Shown here: positions 22,500 through 33,448 of the stretch, piece by piece
How the letters are laid out: the number at the start of each line of letters is the position of its first letter
Numbering within the stretch: the first letter of the stretch is position 1
NCBI GenBank assembly: GCA_027886185.1
Contig: WOAB01000878.1
Span: 2,802,001-2,866,000, forward strand
Source: Rheum nobile
Taxonomy: Eukaryota > Streptophyta > Magnoliopsida > Caryophyllales > Polygonaceae
Length of the DNA stretch: 64,000 nucleotides
Direction of reading: 5' to 3'
Translations under genes and position numbers: made by a program
Notes under the pieces: model-generated
Seen by the model: only the letters and a program-made list of their open reading frames with translations
Told to the model about the DNA's origin: nothing
Database searches by the model: none

Positions 22500-25127
22500 T
22501 TAGGTCGAGAATAACTCGGGAAAACGCCTGAGCATATCTGACTCGGTTTCCCACGTCTCCCAAGTAACTTCTTCGGTCCCTGACTTAGAGCACAACACTC
22601 GTACCAATGGCACGATCTTGTTGCGCAAACGCTTCTCCCGACGCTCCAAAATGCGTACGGGCAACTCTTCATAAGTACCATTAGCTTGAATCTCGATGTC
22701 TTCATAACTAAGCACATGAGATTCATCTGGTACATACCTTCTGAGTAACGATACGTGGAACACGTTATGCACCGGGTGAGCCGATGGCGGCAACGCCAAG
22801 CGGTACGCTAGAGATCCCACTCTATCCAGAATCTCGAATGGTCCCACGTAGCGAGGGTTAAGCTTTCCACGCTTACCAAATCTGAAAACTCCTTTGGATG
22901 GCGATACCTTGACAAAAACCTTGTCACCGACCTCAAACTCGACAGTCCTGCGCTTCCGATCTGTGTAGGACTTCTGTCGACTCTGAGCGGTCAACATCCT
23001 TTGTCTGATCAAAGCAATGTCTGAAGCCGTCCTTTCGACCAACTCTGGTCCAAGCAGAATTTTATCGGCATTATCATCCCAACAAATCGGAGATCTGCAT
23101 CTGTGACCATACAAAGCTTCAAACGGAGCCATCTTGATTGTAGCATGCCAGCTATTGTTGTACGTGAACTCAATCAGACTCAAGCTGTCCTCCCAGCTAG
23201 TCGGACGATCGAGCACACAAGCTCTAAGCATATCCTCCAGAGTCTGGATGGTCCTTTCAGACTGACCATCTGTCTGAGGATGAAAAACTGTACTGAACCT
23301 CAACTCGGTTCCCATAGCCTTATGAAGTTCCTTCCAGAATCTTGACATGAAACGGCCATCTCGGTCCGATACAATGGTCTTAGGAATGCCATGTAAGCGG
23401 ACAATCTCCTTCTGGTAAACTTCTGCTAACTTCTGGGTTTCCCATGTGGTCTTGATGGCTATGAAATGAGCACTCTTCGTAAGCCTATCCATAATTACCC
23501 AGATAGCATCTCTCTGACTTCGAGTCTTGGGTAGCCCAATGACGAAGTCCATGGAAATGTCCTCCCATTTCCATTCTGGTACGGGGAGAGGTAGCATCTC
23601 ACCACCTGGCCTGCGGTGTTCGATCTTGACCTTCTGGCAAGTTAAGGAATTTGCCACAAAGTCTGCTACGTCCCACTTCATGTTTGGCCACCAAAACTTC
23701 TTCTTGAGATCCTTGTACATCTTGCTAGAGCCAGGATGCACAGAGTAAGCAGATGAATGAGCTTCTCTCATCACCAACTGACGAAGACCTTCTGTGTCAA
23801 GCACACAGATCCGATCCTGAAACCAAAGTGATCCATCATCCTGAACCACAAAACTGGGAGCTTTTTCATCCATCACTTCACTGCTTAACTTCACCAAGAT
23901 GATGTCATCGACTTGCTTTTCTTTGATCTGATCCAGCAGTGTAGCCTGAATTTCCATCATACTCAGGTACCCTCTACGCTGGTCATATAAGACTTCAATG
24001 TCGCATGACTCTTGGTTTAGCTTGGTCTGAGCAGTAAGTAGAGCAACCACAGTCTCGTGCGTGGTCTTCCGGCTTAGTGCATCAGCTACTACATTAGCCT
24101 TGCCCGGATGATACAACAACTCCATGTCATAGTCCTTGAGCAATTCTAGCCAGCGGCGTTGTCTCATATTTAGCTCCTTTTGAGTAAATATATACTTAAG
24201 ACTTTTGTGGTCAGTGAAGACTTGGCATCTTATACCGTAGAGGTAATGCCTCCAAATCTTCAGCGCAAAGACAACCGCTGCTAACTCAAGATCATGGGTC
24301 GGATAGTTTTCTTCGTACGTCTTGAGTTGCCTGGATGCATAAGCAATGACTTTGCCCCTTTGCATCAAAACACAACCAAGACCACACTTGGAAGCATCAC
24401 TATAGACCACATAATCGTCATTCCCTTCTGGGAGTGCTAGCACGGGTGCCGAGGTCAACCGTCGTTTCAACTCCTGGAAACTGACCTCGCACTTGTCATT
24501 CCAGACAAACTTCTTGTGGACCTTGCGGAGTAGATTGGTCATAGGTAGAGCGATCTTTGAAAATCCTTCTACGAACCTTCTATAATACCCGGCAAGTCCA
24601 AGAAAACTACGCACCTCCTTCACATTCTGGGGCTGTGTCCATTTAGCCACCGCTTCAATCTTTTGGGGATCAACCATAAGCCCATTTTTATTGATCACAT
24701 GGCCTAAGAAAGCCACTTCCTTTATCCAGAATTCACACTTGGACAGTTTAGCATAAAGCTGATGTTGTCTAAGGATTGACAAGGCAATCCGTAGATGTTC
24801 TTCGTGGACTTCTTCATCCGGAGAATAGATCAGGACGTCGTCTATGAAGACCACCACGAACTTATCCAAGTACTGGTGAAAACATCGGTTCATCAAGTCC
24901 ATAAAGACAACTGGAGCATTTGTAAGCCCAAAAGACATCACTACGAACTCGTAATGACCATATATGGTCCTAAACGCAGTTCTAGGAATGTCCTGCTCAT
25001 GAATTCTGAGCTGATGATATCCAGATCTCAAGTCAATCTTGGAGAAAACCTTTGCTCCCTGCAACTGGTCCAACAAGTCATCAATCCTAGGCAAAGAATA
25101 CTTGTTCTTGATCGTCACCTTGTTCAA
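22500..25127 (-). pseudogene. Element 1 pol: RT, RNase H, integrase, chromodomain (open frame, 5' stop)
   Basis: 875-codon open frame for the catalytic half of pol. RT: KIDLRSGYHQL (residue 30 on), FIDDVLIYS (94-102). RNase H: D244 in YSDAS, E281, D306 in TDHKS, D349 in VADALS. Integrase: zinc histidines H457 and H464 with LTC (Cys 497), then D527, D588 and E624 as the DDE triad. Chromodomain about 818-875 (PVRILERREKRLRNK...FPELF), which in this lineage is thought to direct insertion to methylated-histone chromatin. Odd points: the first Cys of the HHCC site is Ser494, and an aromatic chromodomain position is Cys (VLCSKSG) where element 2 has Trp. The frame is continuous with protease upstream except for TGA at 25149-25151, where a CGA Arg codon (FRLCIDY) is expected. 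Confidence 0.92.
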
Positions 25128-25148
25128 CTCTCGATAGTCGATACAAAG

Positions 25149-26468
25149 TCAGAACGATCCGTCCTTCTTTTTGACGAACAATACCGGAGCACCCCACGGC
25201 GATGCACTCGGCCTGACATAACCTTTGTCAAGAAGATCTTCAAGTTGATTCTTCAATTCTTGCATCTCAGCTGGAGCCATCCGATACGGGGATTTGGAAA
25301 TCGGCGCCATACCAGGCTCGAGATCAATTGAAAACTCTACGTCACGATTTGGGGGTAATCCAGGAATTTCTTCCGAAAAGACATCCGAAAACTCCCTAAC
25401 TACAAGAATATCAAGAACCTCAGGTCCATCATTCGCAGGCGAATCCAAGTAACAAAGGTACCCGACACATCCTTGTCGTAGTAGCTTAAACGCAGCCATC
25501 GCATTGATCAACTTGCCGTTATCAGCGTCATTTCGACCTTTGAACTTGCACACGAACTGGCCCCTGGATGACACCGTCACCGTTCTTGAACTGAAGTCGA
25601 TCACCGCCTTGTGACGCGTCAGCCAATCCATACCGAGGATAATGTCGTATGGAGCCATGGCTATATAGATTAAATCTGCCTCAAATTCCTTACCCTGAAT
25701 GGTAATCGGAAAGTCGGATAGATGCTTGGTTCCCACCAAACGTTCTCCATTAGGAAGATTAATGATAAAAGGGTCGCACGAATCGTTGCACACTAAATCT
25801 AACTTGCTAACACAACTATCCGAAATAAAGGAATGCGTAGCACCAGAATCAAACAAAATGCACACTGAATTAGAGTGAAGGTATAGAGTACCTTGAGCAA
25901 TCGGAGCGTTGGGTCCATCTGCCTCACGCATCTCGTACAAGCGTTGGCCTTGACTTTCAGAAATAGCTGGGGCCTTTCCCCTGTTCTGAGCAGTCGTCTG
26001 CACTGAAGGGCTAGGAGTCTCGGCAGTCTTAAACCTAGGTCGGTTGCTCTGATGAACTGACCCTTGCTGCGACTCTACTCCCTTCTGCTTCCCCTGCTTG
26101 CAGAACTTTTGCAGATGACCGTCACGTCCACACCCAAAGCATGGCCTCTTCTCCTTCCGACACTCAGTGCTCTTGTGCCCAGCAGTACCGCAGTTATAAC
26201 ACTGAACTGTACTCCTGGTCTGCCCTGACTGCTGAGTCGATCCCCCTTGCGTCATCTCCGTCTTAGCTCGGCTGGACTTGGCGAAGTTAGACGGTGGCGC
26301 ATGGCGCTTAAAACCACCTCCCTGGTTCTGATTCTGCATCGACTTCTGTCGGTTGCGCCTCTTGGTCGACTCCTCCAGAGTTACCTCCAGCTTATAGGCA
26401 CAATCCACATACTGCTCCAAGGTAGAGCATGTGTGGTGCACTATTAATGGCTTGATATCCGGGTTCAT
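25149..26468 (-). pseudogene. Element 1 gag C-terminus and protease
   Basis: Open frame from HEWMNPDIKPLI through two zinc knuckles (CYNCGTAGHKSTEC, CFGCGRDGHLQKFC), the aspartic protease (DSGATHSFIS, ILGMDWL) and the linker into RT (ASPWGAPVLFVKKKDGSF). It ends at TGA 25149-25151. Upstream it joins the gag segment 26526-27100 in the same polyprotein. The two are separated by a stop at 26526-26528 and about 60 bp that still read as gag (YATAEITSEAQKIWYF). Confidence 0.9.
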
Positions 26469-26525
26469 CCACTCGTGGAAGTACCAGATCTTTTGGGCCT
26501 CGCTGGTAATCTCGGCAGTGGCATA

Positions 26526-27100
26526 TTATAGAAGATGGTTGAACTTAGATGCCAACTCGGTCACTCTCAGACCATCAGTCTGAGGGTACAAGAACTCTTT
26601 ATGCTTCTCCTCTCTCATAGCACGAGAGAAAAAGCGATCAACCATCTTGGTCTTGAACATCGACCAAGTCAACACTGGGCTCTCAACCAAACCAGTGCTC
26701 TCCCACCACTCGCTAGCCTCCTCTTTCAGCTGAAGAGAAGCGATATGGACCTTCTCGGCCTCCGAACACTCCACATTCCGAAACAGCCTCTCCATATGGG
26801 AGAACCAATGAGTCACTGCCACTGGCTCCCCTTTCCCGTTATAGCAATCGGGCCTCATGGAAGTGATGGTCTTAAGGGCGCGACCATAGCTGTCTCTCGT
26901 CCTGACGGCAGTCTCCTGAATCACAGGGTTTCTGGGTTCCACAACATCAGGAACCGCTGCGTGAGTAGGCACTTCTTGTGATTGAGGCGCACTTGGTCTC
27001 AATACATCTGCAATAGCCTGCATCACGATTCCACGAATCGCCTCCACAGCTGCGGCGTCAAACAACGTCGGCGCTTGGGTCTGATCCTGACCTTCATCTT
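26526..27100 (-). pseudogene. Element 1 gag N-terminal half, start lost
   Basis: Capsid-type gag: LFDAAAVEAIRGIVMQAI, GRALKTITSMRPDCYNGKGEPV, WFSHMERLFRNVECSEAEKVHIASLQLKEEASEWWESTGL, RAMREEKHKEFLYP, then TAA at 26526-26528 where CAA (LLQYA) is expected. Elements 2 and 3 begin gag with MVNTRNT or MVNARNT about 50 residues before the VEAI motif. That segment is missing here, and the frame runs into the pre-gag ORF region instead. A deletion therefore joined the two, and no authentic gag start remains. Confidence 0.85.
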
Positions 27101-27711
27101 CTTGGAGTAGGGATAGGCTGAGATTCCCTATCACTTCTCCTAATACCGTACTCGGTATACAGTGCCTCCCAATCAGCTTCTGACATGGGTACATACTCTG
27201 GCACTGGTGGCAATTCTGTACCGGGCTCCTGATTCTGCCCTCCAAGGTCCAACTCTGGATCCTCTTCTGGATCATCCTCTATGGGATCCTCATCCTCGGG
27301 ATCATCCTCGATGGGATCCTCATCCTCGGAATCATCCTCGATCATATCCTCATCCTCGACAGGATCTTGCTCAAGCATCTCCTCTTCCTCCTCCTCGTAC
27401 TCGATCTCCTCGGGAATTGGTCCCAGCAAAAAGTCGTCTTGGTAAATCCCCTGTTCATACCTCGATAACTCATCTTCTTGCTCCCATTCCTGTACTTCCT
27501 CCACCCTTGGTGGCGGCACAGGTACAGCCTCAGGGACCATAGCATCCCTAGCTACAAGGACAACCGACTCGGGGAGAACGTGCTTGACGTCTTCGGGCGG
27601 GCTACTCGGGCCTCCAACCTCGAAACATCGCTGAAGTAACGGAAAATCTAGCCTCGGCTGGTCCGACTTGGCGTCTTCCGACCCCCTACCAATAGAAAAG
27701 CAGACACCCAT
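27094..27711 (-). CDS. Pre-gag acidic ORF of element 1, unknown function
   Basis: An open frame between the primer-binding site and gag, in a different frame from gag. Start taken at the ATG at 27711 (MGVCFSIGRG); an in-frame ATG at 27759 is also possible. The roughly 205-residue product has no domain I recognise. It is strongly acidic in the middle (EEEEEEMLEQDP, then four imperfect copies of DEDPIEDDPE) and ends with EADWEALYTEYGIRR...QPIPTPRR. The ending recurs in element 2 (DWETLYAEFGIRR, PIPAQRR), so it belongs to the element rather than chance. The third Tekay-like element has an acidic frame in the same place (62423-62791) without that motif. It may be an accessory protein or only leader sequence. 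Confidence 0.55.
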   Translation of the reverse strand: MGVCFSIGRGSEDAKSDQPRLDFPLLQRCFEVGGPSSPPEDVKHVLPESVVLVARDAMVPEAVPVPPPRVEEVQEWEQEDELSRYEQGIYQDDFLLGPIPEEIEYEEEEEEMLEQDPVEDEDMIEDDSEDEDPIEDDPEDEDPIEDDPEEDPELDLGGQNQEPGTELPPVPEYVPMSEADWEALYTEYGIRRSDRESQPIPTPRR

Positions 27712-27904
27712 CCTATCGAACAATAAGGAATGAATTAGTCTTTCTAGACATAGAAGCAAGCTTACTACATCAGACTATAAAGAAGACACGACTATGAACG
27801 GTGTTTTTAAATTCTTTTCAGAATGAAAATTCAGAGCCCTTTTTAAAGCATTTCAAAAATGGATAAATGGTTTATAAAAATTCCAAACCCGTTTTAAAAC
27901 CTTT

Positions 27905-27918
27905 GGCTCTGATACCAC
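27905..27918 (-). other. Primer-binding site of element 1
   Basis: Minus strand GTGGTATCAGAGCC, complementary to the 3' end of initiator tRNA-Met, three bases downstream of the 5' LTR end (27922). Confidence 0.88.
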
Positions 27919-27921
27919 AAC

Positions 27922-30363
27922 TGTAACACCCCCAAAACTTAACCATTTTGGAAATGTATTACCGCCAGTGACCCCAATGATCCTTACCGAGATCACCCAA
28001 GACTTTACCACTTAAATACGATTTATGAAATGCAATTGGTACACAATGATCAAGCATTAAATTCCAAAACGTAACATTGTCAAGGAAACAAGGGTTACGG
28101 GATTACAGCCCAATCCCGAATAGGTCAAAACAGAGTTTAAAACAAACACAGCGGAAGTCTAAGAAAATATATTACAATCAAAGTTATTGTCCAAAAGATC
28201 TCAACCTGATTAAAGAAATAATTAAAATATTGAAAAACCACCGTTGACTCCATAGTCCTTCTGGTCTTCTGAACTACTTCTTATCTGATGTGCCGAATCG
28301 AACGGATGACACCAGCCAATCATGCAAGGGAAATATTGGTTGGTTAGTCTAAATAAATAGACTAGCAAGGGAACAAAGCAGAATGGTTCGAAGCAGTTGT
28401 ATTAGGTTAGACTCCTCGTCCCTCGAATAATAATCGAGTACGCTTGTCAACCACCATACTCCTACTGGAATAAACAAGAGGTATGCACAAGAGAAGATTC
28501 TGGAAGACTTAATCTTCACAGAAATCGACCCGAAAGAAGACTCCAACTGAAATGAGTCTTTAAGGAAGTATGACAAATCTGGAAAGTTACAGAATCATAC
28601 AACAATGATTTAAAACTGACTGAGATGCTTCAGTCAACGACCAACCTCACCGCCTTTCAGCGAATCCAGATCGGAAAGAAGACGTACTACATTCAAGTCA
28701 ACACGAGTCTTCCTAGCGGCACTATTACCTAGCTGCCCTACTCACTGAGCGTTCATTAATTATGTGCGTCAAGGTAGCACTTATCTGATTATGTTTCAAA
28801 AACACACATCACATTATAGACTTTTACATGTGTACCCCACTAATGGGACGACACATCTTAGTATACGTTTCGTCGAGAGTGACGTACACCGAAAGGTTTG
28901 TGACACCAGCTAAGTGTCCTGTCTCTACACACTTGTGAAAGAGACCGATCATGATCTTAGAATAGTACCAGATGGGGACGAGCCACCCCGATACCAGATT
29001 ATAAAGAAACGACTGGACATAGTCCGAGTAACGTTCCTATCTAATAGTGCTAACTAAACAGTTACAGCACCACAACAGTTACAGGATAAATCCACATAAA
29101 GGCCCGAAAGGCGATCACATATAATAGCGTTGTTCTAACAGATATACAACCTATTATATGATTTTCAAAATAGTTTAACAAAACCGTTTCCAGACAAACA
29201 GAATATTCATTCCAAATTAATTACTCAGATAAACTACTGATAATTAATGTAAATATGGAACGAATGAGCAAGAGCAAACCGCCACTTGTCTTACTCCGCA
29301 GAATAGTCTAAAGACGTCAACTGGATTCCGGGCTCGACACGGTATAGTTCCGACAGCACAACAACCTTCGAGTCGACCCATAAAAGGAACCCTAAGTTAG
29401 ATCCAACATAAACAGTATGAATCTAAACACGGTGAAAGAACACGAAAGGAAAGACGCCACGACGACAACCGACCAAGCCAAAGCCACGAAGGCATTCTGG
29501 GCACTGTCGGCGGTCACTGTTCTTGGCGGCGGTCGCCGCATTCATCACGGCGGTCGCCGTAAAGAACACGGCGGTCGCCGTGAAGAACACGGTCGACAGA
29601 GACGAGAGAAATCTCACCAAAACAAAGCGCGTTTCGTCCCCTTTCAGCCTGGCTTGGTTTCTGACCTTCAAAGGCAACCACAAGGCTTCAAAGGCAACCA
29701 CAAGGCTTCAAAAGAGCTGCTGGAAACACCATCAACAACACCGACGAAAGCTTCGAAATTTCCGGCAAAGGCACAACTCCGGCGAGAGGCAAATTTGGCA
29801 GAGGTTTGGTGCTTGGATGGCTCAAAACCTCTCCCCAAACACCTCCTTTTATAGCCAAAACATCTGGAGCTCGAAGAAGAGGGCCTAGAGCTAGTTCGGC
29901 GCTCGCCAGAAATAACGCCGGCGACCAACGGGCAACGGCTGTTGGGCAACGATGACGGCACTTACGGCGGGCGCCGTAATTTACGGCGGTCGCCGCAGCA
30001 TGACACACCAGCTGCCTCCTCGAGCGTTGGGACGGCGGGCGCCGTAACTTTACGGCGGTCGCCGTGCTTGGGTCTCACTACGGCGGTCGCCGCGACTTTA
30101 CGGTGGTCGCCGTGACACCTTTTTCCCGCCCGTTCAGCTTTGAACGAACATGACATTAAGCCGGGATAAAAATTATCGTACGCGAACGACAATGAAAATC
30201 CAAGGCGTGTTATCTGTATATTATTTCACTGAGAAAATATTACAGATACAGAGCACATTACAGAATGTCTCAAACTCTCTGTATTAAATCCGACGTACAC
30301 AACGGGTACTCGGGAAAATTCCATAATTCCCAATATAACCTTACAAAAATACGGGGTATCACA
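27922..30363 (-). repeat. 5' LTR of element 1
   Basis: 2442 bp, TGTAACACCCCC...GGGGTATCACA, without any SINE insert. It is bounded by the primer-binding site on the left and the CGTTT target duplication on the right. GC-rich palindrome blocks are at about 29510-29600 and 29955-30115. It contains a short direct duplication 'aggcttcaaaggcaaccaca' near 29680-29705. No gene is seen. Confidence 0.92.
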
Positions 30364-30368
30364 CGTTT

Positions 30369-30595
30369 GGTCGCATGATATTGGTGAATGCTTGCATCAC
30401 AATTCCCCGAATAGCCTCTATTGCTACTGCATCAAATACCATTGGAGCGTTGACCGGAGCTTGGTCATTGCCCCTTGGATTGTTATTAGAAGCAGTCTCG
30501 TGTTCATCCACAGGATTCGCAGTGTTCCTCATATTTGGTCTGGGGTCATTGCTTGGCCCAGCACCAGCACGAATGGTGTTCCTTGTGTTCACCAT
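30369..30595 (-). pseudogene. Element 2 gag, N-terminus
   Basis: Starts at ATG 30595 (MVNTRNTIRAGAGPSND) and reads through VAIEAIRGIVMQAF to the CGTTT duplication, where element 1 interrupts it. The same start is seen in the element at 63030 (MVNARNTT). The gag reading resumes at 19716. Confidence 0.85.
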
Positions 30596-30837
30596 CTATT
30601 TACCGATCAAATTCCAAGTATTTTATAACATTAATATCATTCCAATGTACTCAATGTAATAAAATCACTTAGAATAGATCAAACTTGGAAATTTTCATTG
30701 ATAAACTCAAACTGAGCTAATAGGTTCTACAAAAGGGATCTCCCGAGTGTCAAAACAAAATTGCTCGGAGACTTAGGTTCTAAACACAACGAACACTGAA
30801 ATACAAGAAAAGAAACTGCTAATCAGCACTGACCCAA

Positions 30838-31181
30838 TCATGGCGCCCTGAAACGTTTCCTGTAATCACAACTCCCCATACATGGCTTCTTCGAACGGGG
30901 TTTACCATCGGAATCTGGTGATGGACTTCTCATCCTGCTTGGTCCTGGAGCACATGGCTCAATCCTTGGCCTTGCCCTTCTTCGAGCATGCTCAACCGCC
31001 TCATCCATCTGACGACGCTCTTCAGGGGAAATCATCTGACTCAGGCGAAGTGCCTTTCGCGAGTCAGGGCTCAACCTCAGCCTCCTCTGAGCAGGAATAG
31101 GCTATGAGTCCTCAGATACATTTTGTTGATCACTCCTTCTTCTGATGCCAAACTCAGCATAAAGTGTCTCCCAATCGGCCG
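30838..31181 (-). pseudogene. Pre-gag ORF remnant of element 2
   Basis: Homologue of the pre-gag ORF of element 1: DWETLYAEFGIRRRSD, then a TAG at 31102-31104 where element 1 has CAG (SQPIP), then an Arg-rich tail (SRKALRLSQMISPEERRQMDEAVEHARRRARPR...) ending at 30838. The long acidic part is gone, removed with the leader by the deletion that joins this ORF to the middle of the LTR at 31204/31205. An imperfect direct repeat of about 23 bp (gaataggct.tgagtcctcag) lies at 31097 and 31182. It shows that the ORF ends beyond the gag-proximal motif and is separated from the gag ATG by about 240 bp of leader. Confidence 0.6.
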
Positions 31182-31204
31182 GAATAGGCTGTGAGTCCTC
31201 AGTT

Positions 31205-32368
31205 ATCAAAATTGTTCCCAGACGAAAACAATATTCATCCCAAATTAATTAACAATTAAACATTTGATAATCAATATAAATATGGAATGATAAGCAAGAG
31301 CGAACCGTCACTTGCCTTAGATTAGACGAAGCTTGAACAAAGCTTAGAGATGACGAGTTTCTGGGTCTGAAGCAGGGATAGATCTTGGGTAACAAATCCC
31401 TACGGAACGACCCATAACGAGATCCTAAGTTAGATTCGATAACCAAATATACGAATCTAAGAAGAGACGAAAGGAATCGAAGGAACAAAGCCTCGCTCGA
31501 GACCACAAGACCCAAAGCCACACCACGAGCCCAGTCCACCGCGGGTGCGCCGGCCTTGACCACGGGTGCGGTGGCGTGACAGTGTCGAGATGACGACGAC
31601 GACGAGAACTCACCGTGATCGACGCGTTTGGATTCGATTAGGATGGGCTTCGACTTCCCAACTCCTTGCACTTCCAAACACCACTTGGAGAGTACCTTCT
31701 CCTCCTATGGTAGCTCCGGTGACACTCCGGCGAAAGCTTGAGCTTTCCGATAACAATGGAAATGAGAGATTTGAGAGAGAGAGAGTTTGAGAGTTGTGAT
31801 TCAACTCCACTCCAGATCTTTTCCTTTTATATCCCAAGCAAGTAGGTCAAGCAACCAAATGACTCATGGTAGGCGCCTACAACGACCGGATGGGACAGTT
31901 GCAGAGGCAAAGACGACACGACGTCTGAAGTCCAGCGCTGTAGAGAAGAAATGATGACACCGCGGGGTGCGGTGGCCTCACCGCGGGTGCGGCGAGCCTC
32001 CCCAGACCGCCTTACAGAATTGGCCTTCACCGCGGGGTGCGGCCACTTGACCGCGGGGTGCGGCCACTTGACCGCGGGTGCGGTCAAGGCCAAATCTGGG
32101 CCCTTTTGTCCTCTTTTGTCCGGGTTAAGTACGGGTATGAGTTTTTAACCCCAGGTTAAATATATTCGTACTCGGTTAACATCTTTGCACCCGAATGAGT
32201 ATTCTAAGCCCCAAAAATATATTGAATGTATTTTATACCACTCAGGAAAATATTACAGAGATCAAACAAATTACAGAGTGTTTGAACTTCTCTGAAATTA
32301 ATCCGGTTTATGATACGGGAGTTAGGAAAATTATCAAAATACTCTTTATTAAAATGAGGGGTATTACA
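31205..32368 (-). repeat. 5' LTR of element 2, truncated
   Basis: Corresponds to 9537-10668 of the 3' LTR and ends GGGGTATTACA against CATAT. The U5 half and the primer-binding site are missing. Compared with its partner it has one extra 21-bp unit of the GC-rich block (about 32025-32075) and a roughly 10-bp duplication (ctcttttgtc) near 32100-32120. Confidence 0.88.
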
Positions 32369-32373
32369 CATAT

Positions 32374-32566
32374 ATAAACTTAAAAATCGATATAACAATT
32401 TTTAGATATGTTTTTCTAACCTATGCCCCTAAGGGCATAAGTTAATATTTGTTATTTTGGATACTGTTCCCTAAAGGGGAAGGATGCTTTTGAAAAAAAA
32501 AATCAAAATTTCTAAAATAACATAATCTAATAAAAAAAATCCATAATAGAGTGCTTAACCTATATA
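32374..32566. other. AT-rich intergenic DNA
   Basis: Short non-coding stretch right of element 2. It contains a small palindrome (atgcccctaagggcat, about 32424-32439). Nothing else is seen. Confidence 0.4.
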
Positions 32567-33200
32567 CTAGGGGTGAGCAAACAGATATATCTGGTCTGGT
32601 ATGTCGGATATCCGGTAAAAAGATTTCACAAACTCTGATTCGTATCCGGTCCGTTTTCGACCGGATATCCGATAAGTATTATCTGGATTGAATCGGATAT
32701 TCGAATTATTCGGTTACTAGAAAACCTATTAAAATTTAAATCAAAATGTTAATGTTTCTAATTCAAACAAAAGTAACAATTCGCAAAGTGCAAACTATAT
32801 AAATGTCAAACATCAACACCATTTGCAAGTCCTTGTTAAAATTTTCAAATAATTAAACTTGCCAAGTGCCAACCTAATCAAATTGAGAACCATAAACGTA
32901 TGTATTATATAACAAGAGGAATTGACAAGTGCATATAAAGTTATAACTTTAACTTACATTAGATGAGCACGTAGTCTTGACAAAAAAAATATATTTGCTC
33001 TATTTAGTGAGACGAAAATCAATACATGAATTGTTAATTTAGGGTTTTAATTTTATAAGAATAGTAATCAATGCAAGGTTGTTTTTTTATTGAAAGGAAT
33101 AAAATAAGAAATGTTGTGTTGGAGAATTGAAATGAGTTCAATTGCTAAAAAATGCACAAGCACCATTTTGAGATGTTCTAAGCTAATTAAACATTGTACA
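32567..33200. mobile_element. MITE, left part (right part 40108-40313)
   Basis: Begins CTAGGGGTGAGCAAA; the other end (40299-40313, reverse complement) reads CTAAGGGTGAGCAAA, 14 of 15 identical. Together the two parts are about 840 bp of non-coding DNA rich in 'cggatatccgg' words near both ends. The Tat-like element (33201-40102) splits it. The terminal TAGGGGTG motif resembles hAT-type MITEs, but I found no convincing 8-bp target duplication. Confidence 0.6.
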
Positions 33201-33448
33201 TGTAGTACCAAAACCTCGATTCTCCAATCAAAGTCAGTGGACGACGAATGGTCTTCCTGGAGCCTCCTTTCCTGATGGCGGTGTTGTCCTTCTTTCTTCT
33301 GTATGCCCAAAATCGATTAATTATGAAAAAGCTCCCCCCTTTTTGGTTAACCTAGGACTTTATATATCTATCCTTAATTAAATTCCTATTACATATCTAC
33401 CCTTGGAGCATAATTAAATTATGAGGTCTACACATTTTTTACCCTTCA
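33201..33448 (-). repeat. 3' LTR of the Tat-like element
   Basis: 248 bp, paired with 39855-40102 with five substitutions. Bounded outside by GTACA. The strand just inside reads GAGAGGCAAAT, a weak candidate polypurine tract. Confidence 0.93.

Larger units (their letters stand above)
19717..30363 (-). mobile_element. Tekay/Del-like Ty3/gypsy retrotransposon ('element 1'), full length
   Basis: 10.6-kb chromovirus in minus orientation inserted in gag of element 2, flanked by CGTTT (19712-19716 and 30364-30368). 3' LTR 19717-22463 (LTR proper 20023-22463 plus a SINE cluster at its U5 end); polypurine tract 22464-22477; pol, protease and gag 22500-27100; pre-gag ORF to 27711; primer-binding site 27905-27918; 5' LTR 27922-30363. 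In the first about 275 bp the two LTRs differ at about 11 positions, so it is not a very recent insertion. Two nonsense codons and a lost gag N-terminus disable it, but RT to chromodomain is one open frame. Confidence 0.92.
6791..32368 (-). mobile_element. Tekay/Del-like Ty3/gypsy retrotransposon ('element 2'), nested host
   Basis: Chromovirus in minus orientation bounded by TG...CA ends and the 5-bp target duplication CATAT (6786-6790 and 32369-32373). Its 3' LTR is 6791-10668, and its 5' LTR is reduced to 31205-32368. The internal region reads, in transcription order, pre-gag acidic ORF, gag, protease, RT, RNase H, integrase, chromodomain. It is scattered by later insertions at 14686-15994, 16306-19429 and 19717-30363. 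The Tekay/Del assignment rests on the RT and integrase sequence, the C-terminal chromodomain (PVRILERR...VTWET) and the long LTR, which is about 2.46 kb without its insertion. Gag and pol carry stops and frameshifts, and the primer-binding site is deleted, so it cannot move by itself. Confidence 0.9.

Noticed and set aside
27162..27542. Proline-rich frame on the + strand
   Set aside because: Antisense shadow of the acidic pre-gag ORF of element 1; Glu/Asp-coding triplets read as Pro/His/Arg on the other strand.
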